The translations under genes were made by a program, and so were the position numbers. DNA of 64,000 nucleotides from Ficedula albicollis (taxonomy: Eukaryota; Chordata; Aves; Passeriformes; Muscicapidae): contig NC_021676.1 in NCBI RefSeq assembly GCF_000247815.1, positions 3,377,544 to 3,441,543 on the forward strand. Reading direction: 5' to 3'. The first letter of the stretch is position 1; each line of letters opens with the position of its first letter. Under the pieces are notes generated by a model that was not told where the DNA came from, ran no database searches, and saw only the letters and a list, made by a program, of their open reading frames with translations. This document shows positions 11,247 through 25,200 of this stretch, one piece after another.

Positions 11247-14200
11247 CTGCTTCTGTGATACCAGAAATGGGGTTAACAGATAAAAAGGCAAATGTAGTGT
11301 TTCTGCCAGCTGGTTTGCTTCAGGTATTTTGGCTAGTTGAAATTTTTGGTATAGAAGTAATAAAAGGACAGAATGCAAAATAAGGCTTGAAAAAGATCAC
11401 TGTAAAGAAATGTAAAAAATCCGGAAAATCCTTCACAAAAAAAACACAAAAAATCACTATTTTTATAAAAAACTGACTTGTTCACCTCTTATTAAAAAGG
11501 TTTAGAAATTGGGTAAAGTGCAGCAGTCATTGTCCTTTAATGTTGGAGACCAGCAAACTCCCGTTTTTTATAATTTTTTTTACATAATGGGCTGTTTATT
11601 CCTCCTCTTCAAGCTGCTCAGTATTATGGGCATTTCTGAATACTGGAAATTTTAACAAAATTCAGGCATGGAAGCAAGTCTATAAAACCTTTGACCAAGA
11701 GACAGGCAGAGATACTGATTGCTCAAATGAACAGCTCCAGAAAAATCTCAGAAATTAAGTGCTTAAGATCTTCTCATCTTCCACAGGTTTTTATTGCTGA
11801 TTGTTAAGAAGGGATGGGGTAAAGTGAAGTACGAAAATGAAGTGAATGGGAGGCAACTTTTGTTATGCATGGCAGATTCCCAGATATTCTTCTTCTCCCA
11901 GAGGTAAAGGTACAAAGAATAATCAAAGCTGATTTTTATACTGGGCTCTTTCTGCAGGCAGTGAGATTTTCAGAGGAATAGGATCAGGGTTCCACATTTT
12001 GAAATATTGTAGCAGATACTGGATGACTGTATTTTGAATTCCTATGTTAAAGGAAACACTGTAATAGTGCTACAAAATTTACAATAGAATTATAATAGAA
12101 TCTAGCTAATTAAGATGTTTGTCTTGATATAATTTCTTATTATTCACTGTGTCTTTTTCCCATTAGACTGCAATAGAACAGCTCTGTAGCATTTCATCAA
12201 TAGGATGTAATTCTTTGTAATAGCTTAAGTGTTTCTAGATTTATCACTGAAATAAAAGAAATACCACACTTCCACACTGGAGACATTATAGAAGGAAATG
12301 AATGGAGATCCTTTCTCCTGCATCTTTCCTTTTACAAATCCGCATTGTTATTAATGCTGTGCATTAATTCCACATGACTACATCTTTTCCTCAATGAGGA
12401 CGAGATGTTAAAAAGTGTTGTGGAGTGGCTCTATAACCAGCATTTCCAATTTCCTCTGGTCTCTGTCCTCACTGAATAAATTTAATTTCGAAGAAAGAGT
12501 GCAGTAGTGCTTTAGTCTGTGCTATCAATGTGGTGTCAGCCACAGCAATTCTAAAATCGAGGTGTTCTAACACAGATATTGCATACAACAACAAAGGAAA
12601 AAAATCTTTGAGCACTTAGCAGTGAACTGGGTCACATCTTTGGAGAGCTTGCAAGTGCTCATGACCACCATTAGAAACCAGTATAATGCGGAGGGAGAAG
12701 TTGCAATTTAGCCTTGTCCTGTGACTGTTGGGCCAATAATGCCATGGTGTGGGTTTTTGAAGCCAGAGAAGGTGCTCAGTTCTTAAGCAGACAGACTTGG
12801 AAACCCCTGTGATGTCTGGCAGCAGGAGGCACACAATTTGTGCTACTGATATGCCTCAAGGCAATCCATTTTGACCTTTTGTGCCTTCTGCACAGAATAA
12901 AAATCAGACTGAACCTTCACAAAGCATTGCTCACTGCTGCACTTCATCAGTGGCAGCACTCTTTCACCACTCCTACTGTCCTTGTGTTTTTATCTCAGTA
13001 GGTGCAAAAAGCTTTAAATACCTTAATGAAAAAAATATACAGGAATAGTGTAATCTGTGAGTCCTGTGGTAACTTTAGAAACACAATCCCCACTCCCCTC
13101 TAAACATTGTAGTGCACTGGCACCTGCCCAGGAATCTTTTTCTTGGCTCTTCAGCTGTCAGACAGCTTAAACCACAAATAATTTGGAAGATTATATCTCA
13201 GATAGTAAGAACAAGTGTCATTTGCCAGCACTTTTCCAGTTTTGCTGGACTATAAGCAAAAAGCACAGGTTTTATAAATTCCTCTTTGTGTATTTTGTTG
13301 GGCTTTGCTTTTTCTTTAGCTTTTAATTAGGTTTCTTTTTTTAATTGGATATGCTTTAAGCTCTATTTAGAGTTCCCATCAGAATCCAAAATACACTGAT
13401 TCTGCTTTAGAGGTTGCAATGGGGTGATGTTCTGCTGAGGAGAGCCAGCTCTCATTACTGAAGGTACATAATTCCTCTGCTTTTGCAGTCTTTTATCAGT
13501 ATAAATGGAAAAAAGAGGCTTATAGTATGATCAAATATCAGAGTTAATGCTAAAATAATAGTAAAATAAGGTATGGTTCTAAAAAGATAAAAGGCAAATA
13601 TGGCAGCCCTACATAGTGAATGTGAAGGGAAAAGAGGGTGGGTTTGCTTCAAAATTACATTGAGCCAGACCTATTGAAAATGGCCTTTTGCTTGTTTTTT
13701 TTTAATTGATCAATTTGAGTTCAGGAAGGATAGGTGATGCTTGGCTCATGATTTCACTGCATTTTACCTGGAACAGTGGGATAAGGACTTTACTGTGCTT
13801 TTGCTCTACAAAGTGACTCAAACTTGCTTGGTTTTATTAAACCCACTCCTGCCTTGTGATGGCTTACACTAAACAATGGGATTTTTAATTAATACCACCG
13901 TGCAATCAATGCACTCTCCACAATCAACTTAATGTTCAAATTAGGAAAAGGTTTATTTCTTCATTTATTTCACGCATCTCTGATGTTAAAGACCAGGGAA
14001 ACAAGGAATTCAATATTTGTCAACTGAGATAAGCATACAAGCAAGGACTTCCAGCTTTAATTATTCCAGTTCCCGGGACAGAATTCCTAACTATGTGTTG
14101 GGTGCATGGGCTGAGTGTTGTGGTCTCTTTATGTGTAGATTGTGTGGAACTCAGGATAGAAGGGTCTTAAGGGAAGAACCCCAGGTTACCCCAGATCCTA

Positions 14201-17200
14201 CAGCAGTTTGTGGGGCGGCATTTGGCCACTGGAACCAAGGGTAGCAAGCAGTTACTGAATTCCACAGCTGTGCAGCATTTTATTTCTGGAATGTAATCAT
14301 ATTTTAAGGGAAAAACTCCAAGTGGAACCCAACCCCAAGTGTGCCTTGCTGGCTGGGACAGCCAGGGCTGTTTGCAAATACTGGCACTTTTATCCCATCC
14401 CTTTATTGGGTTTATTTGTAGTCTGGATGCTCTTTGTTCCCATGACCTTAGACTGAGAGTTTTCTGGAGCACACAGTTCTGTAATCAAAGAATTAGCACT
14501 GCTGTCTGGCTTGAAATTGTTTCTATGCTCGTAAATAAAATTATTTAGGTGGTCCAGGTTTCTCTTTAGTGGCAGTAGTAAATATTATAAAATACCCACC
14601 AACAATTTTATGTGGCTTTAGCAAAGTCTGCAGAAGCAGAAAATGAACAGCCTGGAATCCTTCAAACTGGAACAATTGTTGTATATTATGCATTATATCC
14701 CATTTTGTCCAAGTTGTTATTTGGCCTGGGGGAGAGGGTCTTTCTTTCCTCTTGTGACAACAGTAACCTTTGAAAATCCACCCCCAATAAAATTAATTTG
14801 TGCTGTGTAGTCCCTTGAATTAGGACAGTAATTCCAAGGCATCAAGAACTACCCAAAAAGAAAGTTTATTCTGCAAGTCTTTCACTTAAAACACAACATC
14901 TTTTAAACTAAGAAAGTGTGGGACAATTGCCTTTCTCTAAGTGCTATGAAAAATGGGCATTATAAGATTTTGACATTTCAAATTAGAAACTAGTTTTATT
15001 AAGCTCACTGATTTAAAGCAGAATTTCCTTGAAATAAACTTTTATTATCTCTTCACTGGATATCCCAACAACTTTTTCCAGTTTTGAAAAAAAATATTCA
15101 AAACACAACGTAGAAATATTCTGTGTGCATTTAACTTTTCTTGGATATCAGGCAAAAAAAAAAAGTGTTGATTTGCTGTAATTTGCATGAATTTAGGAAC
15201 AGGAGTCAGAAACCAAGTTGGGTGAAGAAGGGGAAGTTTTAGACATGGGATCCACTCAGGCTGGCTTTGGTTTATATTGAGTTAGAGGAGTTCAAATACT
15301 TGGGAGCCAGGAAATTTTTGACAGAGCTCAAAATTTCCTGGAGTTTTGAGTAAAATTATGGCAACCAGAATTCCTTTTCTTAGTGGAAGGCTCAGTATCT
15401 ATGGCTTTGACACTGTTAACAGTGAAATGGGACTCTTAAGCAATTAATTAGTGGTATTTCTGGACACAATGTTAATTTTCTATCATCTTCACCCTTACTT
15501 TTAAGAACTTTAGTCAAGAATGACCAAATTACTAAATTGGGGAGTGGGAGGTAAATTCTCATAACATTCAAATAGCCACAGAGGTGTTTGTATCAGATTT
15601 TTACACATGTAAATGAAGTTAAATCATTATGGATAGAGGAGGGAGAAAACTTAAAAATGCAACATTTTGGAAGCAAAATGTGAAATAATGGGGAGATTTT
15701 CTCGAACGTAATTTTTTTTTAAACTGCACCTTGGAGATGTAAATACTTTTTCAGAGTGGATTCTCAGTGATTTTCTGGGTGTGGAAGATGGAAAAGCAAC
15801 TAGTTCAAGGCAGGAACGGCTGTGGCAGTGAGAGCAGAAGTACATTCAGAGTGAGCAGTCTCCCAGAGCAGTGTCAGGCTGGAGATGCCTCCCTGCCTCT
15901 CAAACAAAGCATTTCATTGCTTGGCAGGAAAGGCCTTTTTCTCCAGCACTTGTATCTGAAAGAACACGACATTGTCCTTCTGTAGCCTGAAAATTGCTGC
16001 TCTGAAAGCCCCAGCAATTTACTGCAACAAATGTTTGCCTCTCTCACAGCAACTTGTACTTTTTGCTCTCTTTTGTTCACGTTTTCTATTGAAATGATAC
16101 ATTGTGGAGGTTTATTTTTGTTGGTTTAGGTGTTTGTTCTGGTCCCCAGCTCCAGGCATTGCTGGGCAATGTTCAGTGTCAGGATTTTTATGACAAGATT
16201 GAAATCAAAAGCAAAGCAAATAGATAATTCTTATCTCTGTTAACTTTCCAAGTTATTTTATTCTGGCCAATTTGCGATTTCTAGGACCTGCTACATCCCC
16301 TAGAATGGGGAGTTCAAAGCAACCCTTTGCTTCTTGGTGCTATCCTAAATTACAACTTGGTTTTCTGAATCTGGGGCTAATTCATTTGGGGCAGAATGCT
16401 CTGTTTTCATTTCCCTTTCTTTGTACCTATGCTCCTTTTACTGGATTTTTCTTGTGGATTATGAGTAGCAAAATGTGTTTGATGGCTCCCAGTGGAGCTG
16501 AGTACTAAAAGGTCCTAATTAAAGCAGATTTGGTGGTGCTGAGTGACTCGTGTTTCCCTTTGAATCCAGTCAGTATTCCATTTTTAGCTGTTCTTCCTCC
16601 CAGAGGAAGGTTTTTTAAAGCATTGCTAATACATTTATTGCAAAAATCAACATTTTACAAATATATCTGGTCCTTTGGTCTGGCACAGAGGGATTTTTCT
16701 GGAGAGGCAAAGATGCAGGTAACAGGTTTTGTTATTTTGCCTTTCTGGGTTTATGGCACCCAACTCTTCTCCCTCAGTTTTGGTTACATGTCAGTACTAC
16801 ATGGAACACAAATAAAAGAGAAGAAATCAGTTATCTAATAAGATGCTGCACAAAACCTTACAAATCTATTATATTTCACATTGTAACACTTTGGGTTTCT
16901 TTGTCTATAGTTTCAATTTACTATTACCTCAGGAGCATTTGTTTTAAATATACATTTGCTGCTCAGCCAGTTTCTCCATTTCTAGAGCCCTACTGATGCA
17001 GCAGCTGATCAAAAAATACAATTTGGGGGCATTATTTTGTGTTTAGAAATGAACACATGACATATTGCAAGTGTGTGTTGTGGCTTTCTGAAATGAAGTC
17101 TGGAACCCCAGTGAATATTCTGAGACCAAATAGTTTTGTCTCTATGCCTAAAAAACAAAGTCTTTTGAAATAAAAGTTACTGATCCTGATTTATACAATA

Positions 17201-18419
17201 TGCTGACTAGAATAAGCTATTTCTGGGCTATTACAGATGTACAGCCACTGAGGAATTGCCTGGATAAATGTAGGTTTATATCTTTTATCTGTTAAATCAA
17301 AGATCAAAATGCGAGATTTAAAGCTCAAGGACATTCTGTGGATTCGTGACATTTCCTAAAGGAATCGTAGATAATAAACCTGTGACTGGATTAGTACAAT
17401 GAGACCTATTGTAAATGCAGAATTTTCATGTGTGACACAGATAAAACCTTGCCCTCAGTATTTTTAATGATACTTAAAAGAATCACCTTTGTTCAGTCTC
17501 CTTGTTTGAAAGCTCAGAAGGAATAAAGCCCATTCCCAGCCATAGTTCTTTGTAAAGGGTGTTCAGGGCTTGTCATGATATTGTTTAAAAGATATCACAA
17601 ATATCTGCATGCACATAGAAATATATGTACTGGTGTATATAAAATTCCCTTCTGTCTCAAGGTGTTTTATGTAGTAACACTTATTTATTGCTTGCCATAA
17701 AAATTATCTGTAAACACTTGTTGCAGTTATTAACTTGAAAGTTTGTGAGAATCTACCTTTTTTCGCATTAGAAAAGCTATTTTTGGCAGGATAAGCCTAT
17801 AAAACACATGGAAGAATATCTGTTAAATAGGTAAAAACCCATTAAAAGTACAGGTGGATATTGCAGCGACTTAATGACTTGGAGGAAAAAAAAAACACCT
17901 ATATTTGCATATTCTGCAAGTGAATTAGGAATAAACTTTGAAAATGTCACAAAGCAGACTGTTATCAATATATATCAACATCCTCGAGCGACTGGCTGGC
18001 AATAAATGTCAGTAGAAATTTTTATGGCTTTTACAGCTTATCTGCAATTTGTAATGAGCTTTGTGCAGGGCCCATTATTCTCTGGGGGGGAACAGCTGGC
18101 AGCTGGGTGGGTTTGGGATGTCAGGAATTCCATCAGCACAGGAGCAGGGGCTGAACCCCACCATCCAAAAAGGAACTTGCTGCTCTCATCACTTATTCCT
18201 TACCTTTTTTTAAATTAATAATTTAACTTACACTTCTGATCACCTCGTTATCACCCCACCGTTTCATTAACTGCTCATTACAGCATTGCAGTTTATGGCT
18301 CTGCAGGCAAAGGGACTGGAGGAGGAACCAGAGCTTTGGGTTGAGTAGCAAGAGCTCTGATTTGCAAGCAGAGCCTGCAGCACTGTGAATTTTATGTCAT
18401 TAGAAATCTTTTCATCTTT
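11247..18419. other. Long non-coding stretch, no gene recognised
   Basis: About 7 kb of mainly AT-rich DNA with no recognisable exon, RNA gene or interspersed repeat. Notable spots are a perfect 12-bp inverted repeat at 15307-15341 (listed separately) and 17690-18090, which is dense in homeodomain- and octamer-like words such as 'tttgcata' and 'ttttatgg' (see findings). Open frames reach only about 100 codons (for example 14167-14472 on minus and 16530-16838 on plus) and look accidental. Confidence 0.55.
15307..15341. repeat. Perfect 12-bp inverted repeat
   Basis: The left arm 'ccaggaaatttt' (15307-15318) pairs exactly with 'aaaatttcctgg' (15330-15341) across an 11-base loop. This is the longest perfect small hairpin I noticed. 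No transposon ends or target-site duplications frame it, and no role is implied. Confidence 0.8.
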
Positions 18420-19425
18420 CTCTCTCTTTTTTTTTATTTGAAACAGAAGAAAAAAAAATTTAATTCTTTCTCAGAATGATTCATATCCTGTGGATTTTTC
18501 CTATTAGGCAATGAAGCTGTGATATTAAGATTGAGTATATAAATAATTCTCATAATTCACACAGAAGAAAGAGAAATAATTACCTCTGAACATTTCATTA
18601 TGAATGGAATTCTGTCAAAAACTTTAAGAAAGGAGCATTAATACAAATTAAGGTCTTAGGGACTCATATTTTAAATACTTAATTCGGGATTTTATTTAAC
18701 TTTTACCAGACCAATAAGATTTTTTTTTTTAATCAGCAAAATGAATTGCTGAGCTAGAAAAACATTAACTATAGAATGTAAAATTCCTATGATGAACAAA
18801 TATTTTATATTTTATGATGTCTGTCATGGCAGAATGGCTGAACTTGTATGAGTTATCAGCTTTGTTCAGCTGACCATAAACCCAAGTGTCATAGAGAAGT
18901 GCTTAGGAGCAGAATACACCAATTTTTTTTTTTTTTTTATTTGAAACAGAAGAAAAAAAAATTTAATTCTTTCTCAGAATGATTCATATCCTGTGGATTT
19001 TTCCTATTAGGCAATGAAGCTGTGATATTAAGATTGAGTATATAAATAATTCTCATAATTCACACAGAAGAAAGAGAAATAATTACCTCTGAACATTTCA
19101 TTATGAATGGAATTCTGTCAAAAACTTTAAGAAAGGAGCATTAATACAAATTAAGGTCTTAGGGACTCATATTTTAAATACTTAATTCGGGATTTTATTT
19201 AACTTTTACCAGACCAATAAGATTTTTTTTTTTAATCAGCAAAATGAATTGCTGAGCTAGAAAAACATTAACTATAGAATGTAAAATTCCTATGATGAAC
19301 AAATATTTTATATTTTATGATGTCTGTCATGGCAGAATGGCTGAACTTGTATGAGTTATCAGCTTTGTTCAGCTGACCATAAACCCAAGTGTCATAGAGA
19401 AGTGCTTAGGAGCAGAATACACCAA
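18420..19425. repeat. 503-bp tandem duplication, apparently identical copies
   Basis: The segment ending 'agcagaatacaccaa' at 18922 is repeated directly, ending at 19425, with a constant period of 503 bp (the 'gcttagg' words lie at 18901 and 19404). Reading the copies side by side I saw no substitution and no length change even in the internal 11-T run. The only difference is the T tract at the junction, 9 T before 18436 against 16 T before 18939. The content is AT-rich single-copy-like DNA with no gene. Such identity means either a very recent duplication or an assembly artefact. Confidence 0.97.
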
Positions 19426-20950
19426 ATTTCAAGTGGTTCTGCACAGTCTCTGTCTGTGGGGCTGTTATTTTCCAGTCAGGGGGTGCTGGAAGATGCAATT
19501 AGGCTTCTTTTATTCTTGAAAATCTGGAAATCCAATGGCATCTGCTGGGAAAATGGGAATGGTCATTTTTGGAGGTGCTGATTCTTTATCTTGCACAGAA
19601 ATCAAGAGTGGAAGGTTCTCTGCAGGGCAAGTTCCAGTTCTCACTGACAAGGGCAGGCTGTGGGATATTAAAGCAGCCGAGGAAATTTGTGCATGCAGTC
19701 AGGCATCTGAGGATTATTTCAGGAAAAGTCAAGTTGAACCTTAATTTTCAAAATTGCCTGTTCTAATCCTAATTTTTGAGGTTCCTTAGCTGCTGTGGTA
19801 ATTACTGCTAACTGGAGAAGCCTGAGCTGTTTTTCTGCTCTTCAAAATCATTTCTGCAGTCACACACAAGTTAGAGAGTGATGAAGAGAAATATTTCTGC
19901 TATTTACAATGTGATTTTTATCTCAAGGCATATAAAAAAAATTCCATCTTATCCTACCAATGAATTTGTTCAGCACAGCTAAAACTCCTGAAACATCTGT
20001 GAGATTCCTGCAGAAAGGTCTCAAATATTTTACTTTAATTCCTATTAATTTGAACAACTCAGCATCTCACCATTCTTTTACAAAAACTGTATCCTTATAT
20101 TTAGAAATTTGTATTGACTGAGATGCAGAGTTATTTATTGTTTTTTTTTTTTTTTTAATTTGGAATTAAATAATCCCTAAATATCCTTGATTTCTTTACC
20201 AGTCAGTCACAACTTAGGATCACAATCTTAAAAAGAGCACGTGGCATTTGCAGAGCTGTGGGGAAGACCCAGCCCTGAAGACCCCTGAGCATTTGCTCCT
20301 CTCTTTAATCTGCTGAGGACAAATTTCCTGCTGCTGTTTCCAGCCCTTGGAAAGGACTTTGCTGCAAGGCTGATGTGGGGTTAATCTTACCAGCTGTATT
20401 TTGTGTTATATTTAAGAACTCAACAGCTGTTTATAGCTGTCTACAAAATCATAGCTTGCTTATGATTCTTTTTTTTTTTTTTTATTAAAGAGGAACTGTT
20501 TTGGAAGAAAATGACATTTTTAAATATCTCATGAAAACATCCTTTATTTATTAATTTGTTTTTACAGTTCAGAATGTGACAGGGGGAATGTCCAAAGACT
20601 TTGTTATTAGATCTTAAACAGAAGGAGTCTGACCTGTCCCAGGCTCTTCCAGCCCATGGATGAGCATTTCTCTGGGAGCCTGGACACAATTGAATTTAGC
20701 AGCAGGTCTCTACAGGTTCAGAGCACTTTCAGTATATTCAGAATAACTTCATACTTGTACTGCCTTCTGGTTTTCACTTTTAGGGATGCAGCTTTTCCTG
20801 CTTAACCAAATAAAGTCACCTTACACAGTGCTGTGCAAAACAAAGGAGAAATGGCTTTAATTCCTTTTGGTTTTGCTGTGGGTGTTCCCATTGAGGTATT
20901 CTGAGTCTGAGCGTCCATTTTTGTCCCTCAGCTGCTGACATATTCCAGCT
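19426..20950. other. Non-coding stretch, no gene recognised
   Basis: AT-rich with T runs near 20142-20157 and 20468-20483. Short open frames at 19351-19766 lie partly inside the duplicated segment and resemble nothing. No repeat family was recognised. Confidence 0.55.
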
Positions 20951-21106
20951 GAAATATTGGGAATGGTGGGGACATTCACCACTGGGATTGAAATGTTGCC
21001 CTTTTTTGTGTTGTTGGATAGTTACTACGAAATATTGGGAATGGTGGGGACATTCACCACGGGGATTGAAATGTTGCCCTTTTTTGTCTTGTTGGATAGT
21101 TACTAC
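20951..21106. repeat. 78-bp tandem duplication
   Basis: Two adjacent copies, 20951-21028 and 21029-21106, start 'gaaatattgggaatggtggg' and end 'gttactac'. I count two substitutions (actggg/acgggg and ttgtgttg/ttgtcttg). Because 78 is a multiple of three, overlapping open frames on both strands continue through both copies, giving a repeated peptide that should not be read as a gene. Confidence 0.97.
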
Positions 21107-22219
21107 AAAAAAATTGTGGTTGTGAAGAACTCCTGCATTGCTTGGGTTTAGTGTAGTTTGTATCATGAGTGGCAAAGCAAAGGTACACAGAATAAGGATA
21201 AAACAAGTTCAAATAAAAGTTCAAAATAAAATAAAACTAAAGGATGACTTTTCTCAGAGGAAAGGCCAGGAGTGGCAACATGCACCTGTCTGGAGTGGAT
21301 TTGAAATGAACTTAAGCTCTACTTATTAATAAGGTTATTGATTAATGTTTAAGGCTATGATTTTTTAATTCATCTTGTGTGCTTCAAAATGAAGCTTTGG
21401 ATAAAAAGTTTGTTTGCTTTCTTCACATTCACATCTCTCTATTTTGCTCAAAAAAGCAAAGCTGGAAAAAAAAAAAACCCAGGCTGAAAAGGATGGCAGA
21501 ATGCCAGCATGGCACGCAGGGGAAAAACAAACTTAAAGTCACTGGGAAGCTTTAGGACTAATTCCACCAAAGAACAGACTTTTGAAGATATTCCAGATAA
21601 AATCTTGGAACAGATCATGATATTTTCATTTTTTAATATGCGTGATAAAATAAAAATACAGACATCCATTTCCATGCTGCAAAGATTTACTCCAGCTCTA
21701 AATTAACAATAACTGAATAAGGCTGGGGAGCATTATTCCTTTTCCCTAAGAAACAAGAGAGGCATTTGGAAGTTATTAAAGTGAATGTCAGTGTTTGACA
21801 ATGAAACCCCCAACATCTGTAGCCATTTAGATTGGTCTGAAGTGAATATGATGGGAAATCATTGATCTAAAAACTTGGATTTGATTTGGGTCACAGAAGG
21901 GTTTATTCTACATACACCTCTTATTTAATACTGCCCCAGTCCAGGAGGTGGCCTGGAATATCTGAAACCCAGCCCAAAGGCAGCTGTACGTAAGAAATCT
22001 GCCTGGTACCTTGTGAAAATATCTCATTTATTGGGAACAGCTGTCAGGTTTTGAAAAAGTAGGAGAAAAGTTGAATGAGCCAATTCCAGGCAATGCTTGT
22101 TATTTCAAATAAGGGAGGTTATATAGAGATATTAATGCTATTTTGAAATCCAAATTTTTTTTTGAACCACACAAAATCGTCTCATGCTAATTTGGGTGGG
22201 AAAATGTAGACAAATATAC
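21107..22219. other. Non-coding stretch with one weakly protein-like open frame
   Basis: AT-rich. The plus-strand frame 21509-21706 (65 codons) contains a stretch reading like a degenerate F-box helix pair (…IPDKILEQIM…), but it has no clear splice context and is treated only as a finding. No other exon, RNA or repeat was recognised. Confidence 0.5.
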
Positions 22220-22238
22220 ATATATATATATATATATA
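22220..22238. repeat. (TA)n microsatellite
   Basis: A short alternating A/T run of about 19 bases, flanked by 'caaatatac' and 'cacaatc'. It is a simple dinucleotide repeat, probably length-variable. Confidence 0.95.
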
Positions 22239-25200
22239 CACAATCTTAAACCACAAATCTTTCATAGACTTTCACCATTTATGTGCCATGGGAACTGTAA
22301 AGGAAAAGAGCATTGGGGTATTTGGGTCTTTTAAAAAATTAGCTCACTTGTGTGAAGTTTGTTGTGCATTAAAATAAGCTCTTTGGTGAATAATAACTTA
22401 CTTTCAGTTTGCTAGAAACTTTACCTGATTTCCTGCTTGTCTAACTCTTTCCATTTACAATGGCACCTCAATTTCTGGGCTGCTGTAACCTCTGTAATGA
22501 AAGTACCTGAATCCAAATTTGAAGAACAGAGGAAAGCCAAATTGGTAGAATGGTGACCACCATTTAATCTATTGAGCATTTTAATTTTAAAAAAAGACAT
22601 AACACTCTTGATCTGAAATTTATCACAGGGGTTATATTTGCCATATGAAAAGAAAATGTGTTGAAAAGCAAAACAGTAATTTCATGAAACGATGGTAGTT
22701 GTATGCTGTGACTATTTTATAAAGTTCAAATCTCATTAACCTTGGGATTTGAAGCCTCACAGCTGGGTAAACTCAGAGTAGATATTTTTGCATTGTGTGT
22801 CTATACAGCGACTTTCAGGAAAATAGAACAACCTGCTGTAGCTCATGTGGGTTCTCCTGCTCTGCCCTGGGTTTCTGCTTTTCTCTTGCCTGGAAGCAGC
22901 TCATAACAGAAGCAGCTGCCATACCAGAAGAATTAAATTCTTCACCTCTGGGAGCTTTTCACGAGCAGCTCAGAGAAATCCCAGACCCATTTGCACTCCA
23001 TTGAGAGACCCCTCAAACTGCACTTGCTGTCCAAGAGAAGGAAATTTGGAACATGCTGAGGTTGGGAACACAAGCAGCAGATGTGAGTTGTGCTTCCAAA
23101 ATTCATCCTGCTCACAAAGTTGTTTCCTTGAAGGGTTAGTGGTGTATCATGGTTAGTGAAAAGTCAGAAAAACATATTTTGTTCTACAACATGCTGGACC
23201 TTGTTTGAAACATCTCAGGGCCATGGAATAAATTTGATTTCTCAGCTGTAGTCAGAGGAAGAAGCTGCAGCTGGCATATCATGAACAGTGGTGTGAATCA
23301 GTAACAGAGGTTGTGCTCAGTCAGTCTTTGAGAGGATCATTCTGGAATATTTTCTTGCTGTTGGAACTCTTATAGAGAAGTCACTTGTGTGTGATGCATT
23401 TGTAATCCATGAGAAATAGTTTAATAAATTAAAGGCTTCATAAGTCTTCCTTAGTCTTTAATAATTAAAAGAATTTTTAATTTTCTTAGGAAGTAATGGG
23501 AATAGACAAAGCAGGCAATGGATGGAATAAATCAACATGATGAATTAATTAATGGTTCACAGGGGATCTTAAATTAGGTCACCTCTTAAAATATGTCAGC
23601 TGGTTATTTGCTTAAAGCTCATATTGGACACACCTAAGAGAACTTTTCAAGCCTCAAAATCTCTCCAGCAAAGGCCACCCAGAAACAGCTCAGGGGCATC
23701 ATCTGGAAATAAGATTAATGAAAAGGCAAAGCTTGCTTAGATTTTCTTTGGAGAATTCACAATAAAGCTGAAGCTCCATCCAGTATTTGACTCTTGATTC
23801 GTCTCACTTGGAGAAAAAAGTTCTCTCTAATCTTACCCCTACACTTTCCAAGTGCACATCCATCATGGTTTTCCTGCGCTTCTGAGCTGTTTCAGATCAA
23901 AAAATGCAACTGGGAAGTGTTACAACTGGTATTTATGAAGCTTTTAGCTGTTGTCAGCATGTGACTCCCTCTGGAGTTACTACATGAAACCAGTTCTTAT
24001 TAGCACAATGTAGGCATGAAAGTATGAAAGGCCCCTTAATTATTCATTTAATAGGATTCTCTTCCAAAGGAAAACTTGGCTTAGCCTATTTTTCAGTACT
24101 CTGGATCTATCCATAAATGAAGTCCAAGAGGATTGTATTGTTACCTTATAATTAGACCTCTCAGGGGTTTTTATGCTTTTCTGTTCACTTTCCAAATGTA
24201 TTTTGAGTGCCAGTTGTCTCAGACAAGTGGAATGATCAGCATTGTCCTGAGCACTGTACTAGAAGTGCAGTGGAGAAGCACAAAATTCCATTTTGGAGTT
24301 TGGTTATTTGCTTGGTTTTACCTGTAATTCCTCTCACTGAAATGGAAAGGGGGTTTGTGTCCTTGTCCTCTTGCATTCCATGTGTTCCAGGAAGTGATTT
24401 TATACAGGTGTGTGTTTTTTGCTATTATAAAATGCCAACCTAATTTTTAAAGGAAACTTTATATTTGCCTCTCAAGTGTGGAACTACTTTGTGCTAGAAA
24501 CACTTTCTTGAAAATCTTGTGCATTTTATTAGCATAGCTTTCCTAGGAATTGTTTCTTTTTCTGAAACTTGATATATATTTCTTACTGCATATTTAAAAG
24601 CACACAGTATTTTTGGTCCCTCAACAGATGTTAGTTTTCTTCTGATCTCTTTCAGACATCTGGAAATAATGTCATTATGAAATGTAACTAATTCTCTATA
24701 CCCAAAGTCTGGTCTGAAATCCTGCAGAGATACATCTGCTACATCTGCACTGTATTAGAAGTGATTCATTGAAAATCTTCTAAACTTGGGCTGAGTTCTC
24801 AGCCGGGGTGAGTTGCCACAGCTTCCCTGGAAGTGAAGTTGGGAGTCTGCTCTGTGCTGTCAAATCTGTTCAGTACAACGCTGTCGAGACATTTGGGCAG
24901 TTCCAGTGCTGCAATATGTTACAAAGGAGTCCTCTGTGAGCGAAATTTCTGGCAACGCCTCCTTTGTTCCAGCCAGAATCCAGAAAGATCTTCACCTAAA
25001 GCCGTTGATTCCTCATTCTTTCCTTTTTGCACTTTTATAATACCCAATTTTTTTTATAAATCTGCTGCTGTTCTACTGCGTGCTGAGGGATCAGCCCTGC
25101 TCGGAGGAGTGGTGGGGTCAAGGCTGACTCAGTTCCTCCCCTCCCTATTCAGAACAGCCTCACCCTCTCAGAACTTCCTCGTAGACATCAAAGCCCTTCA

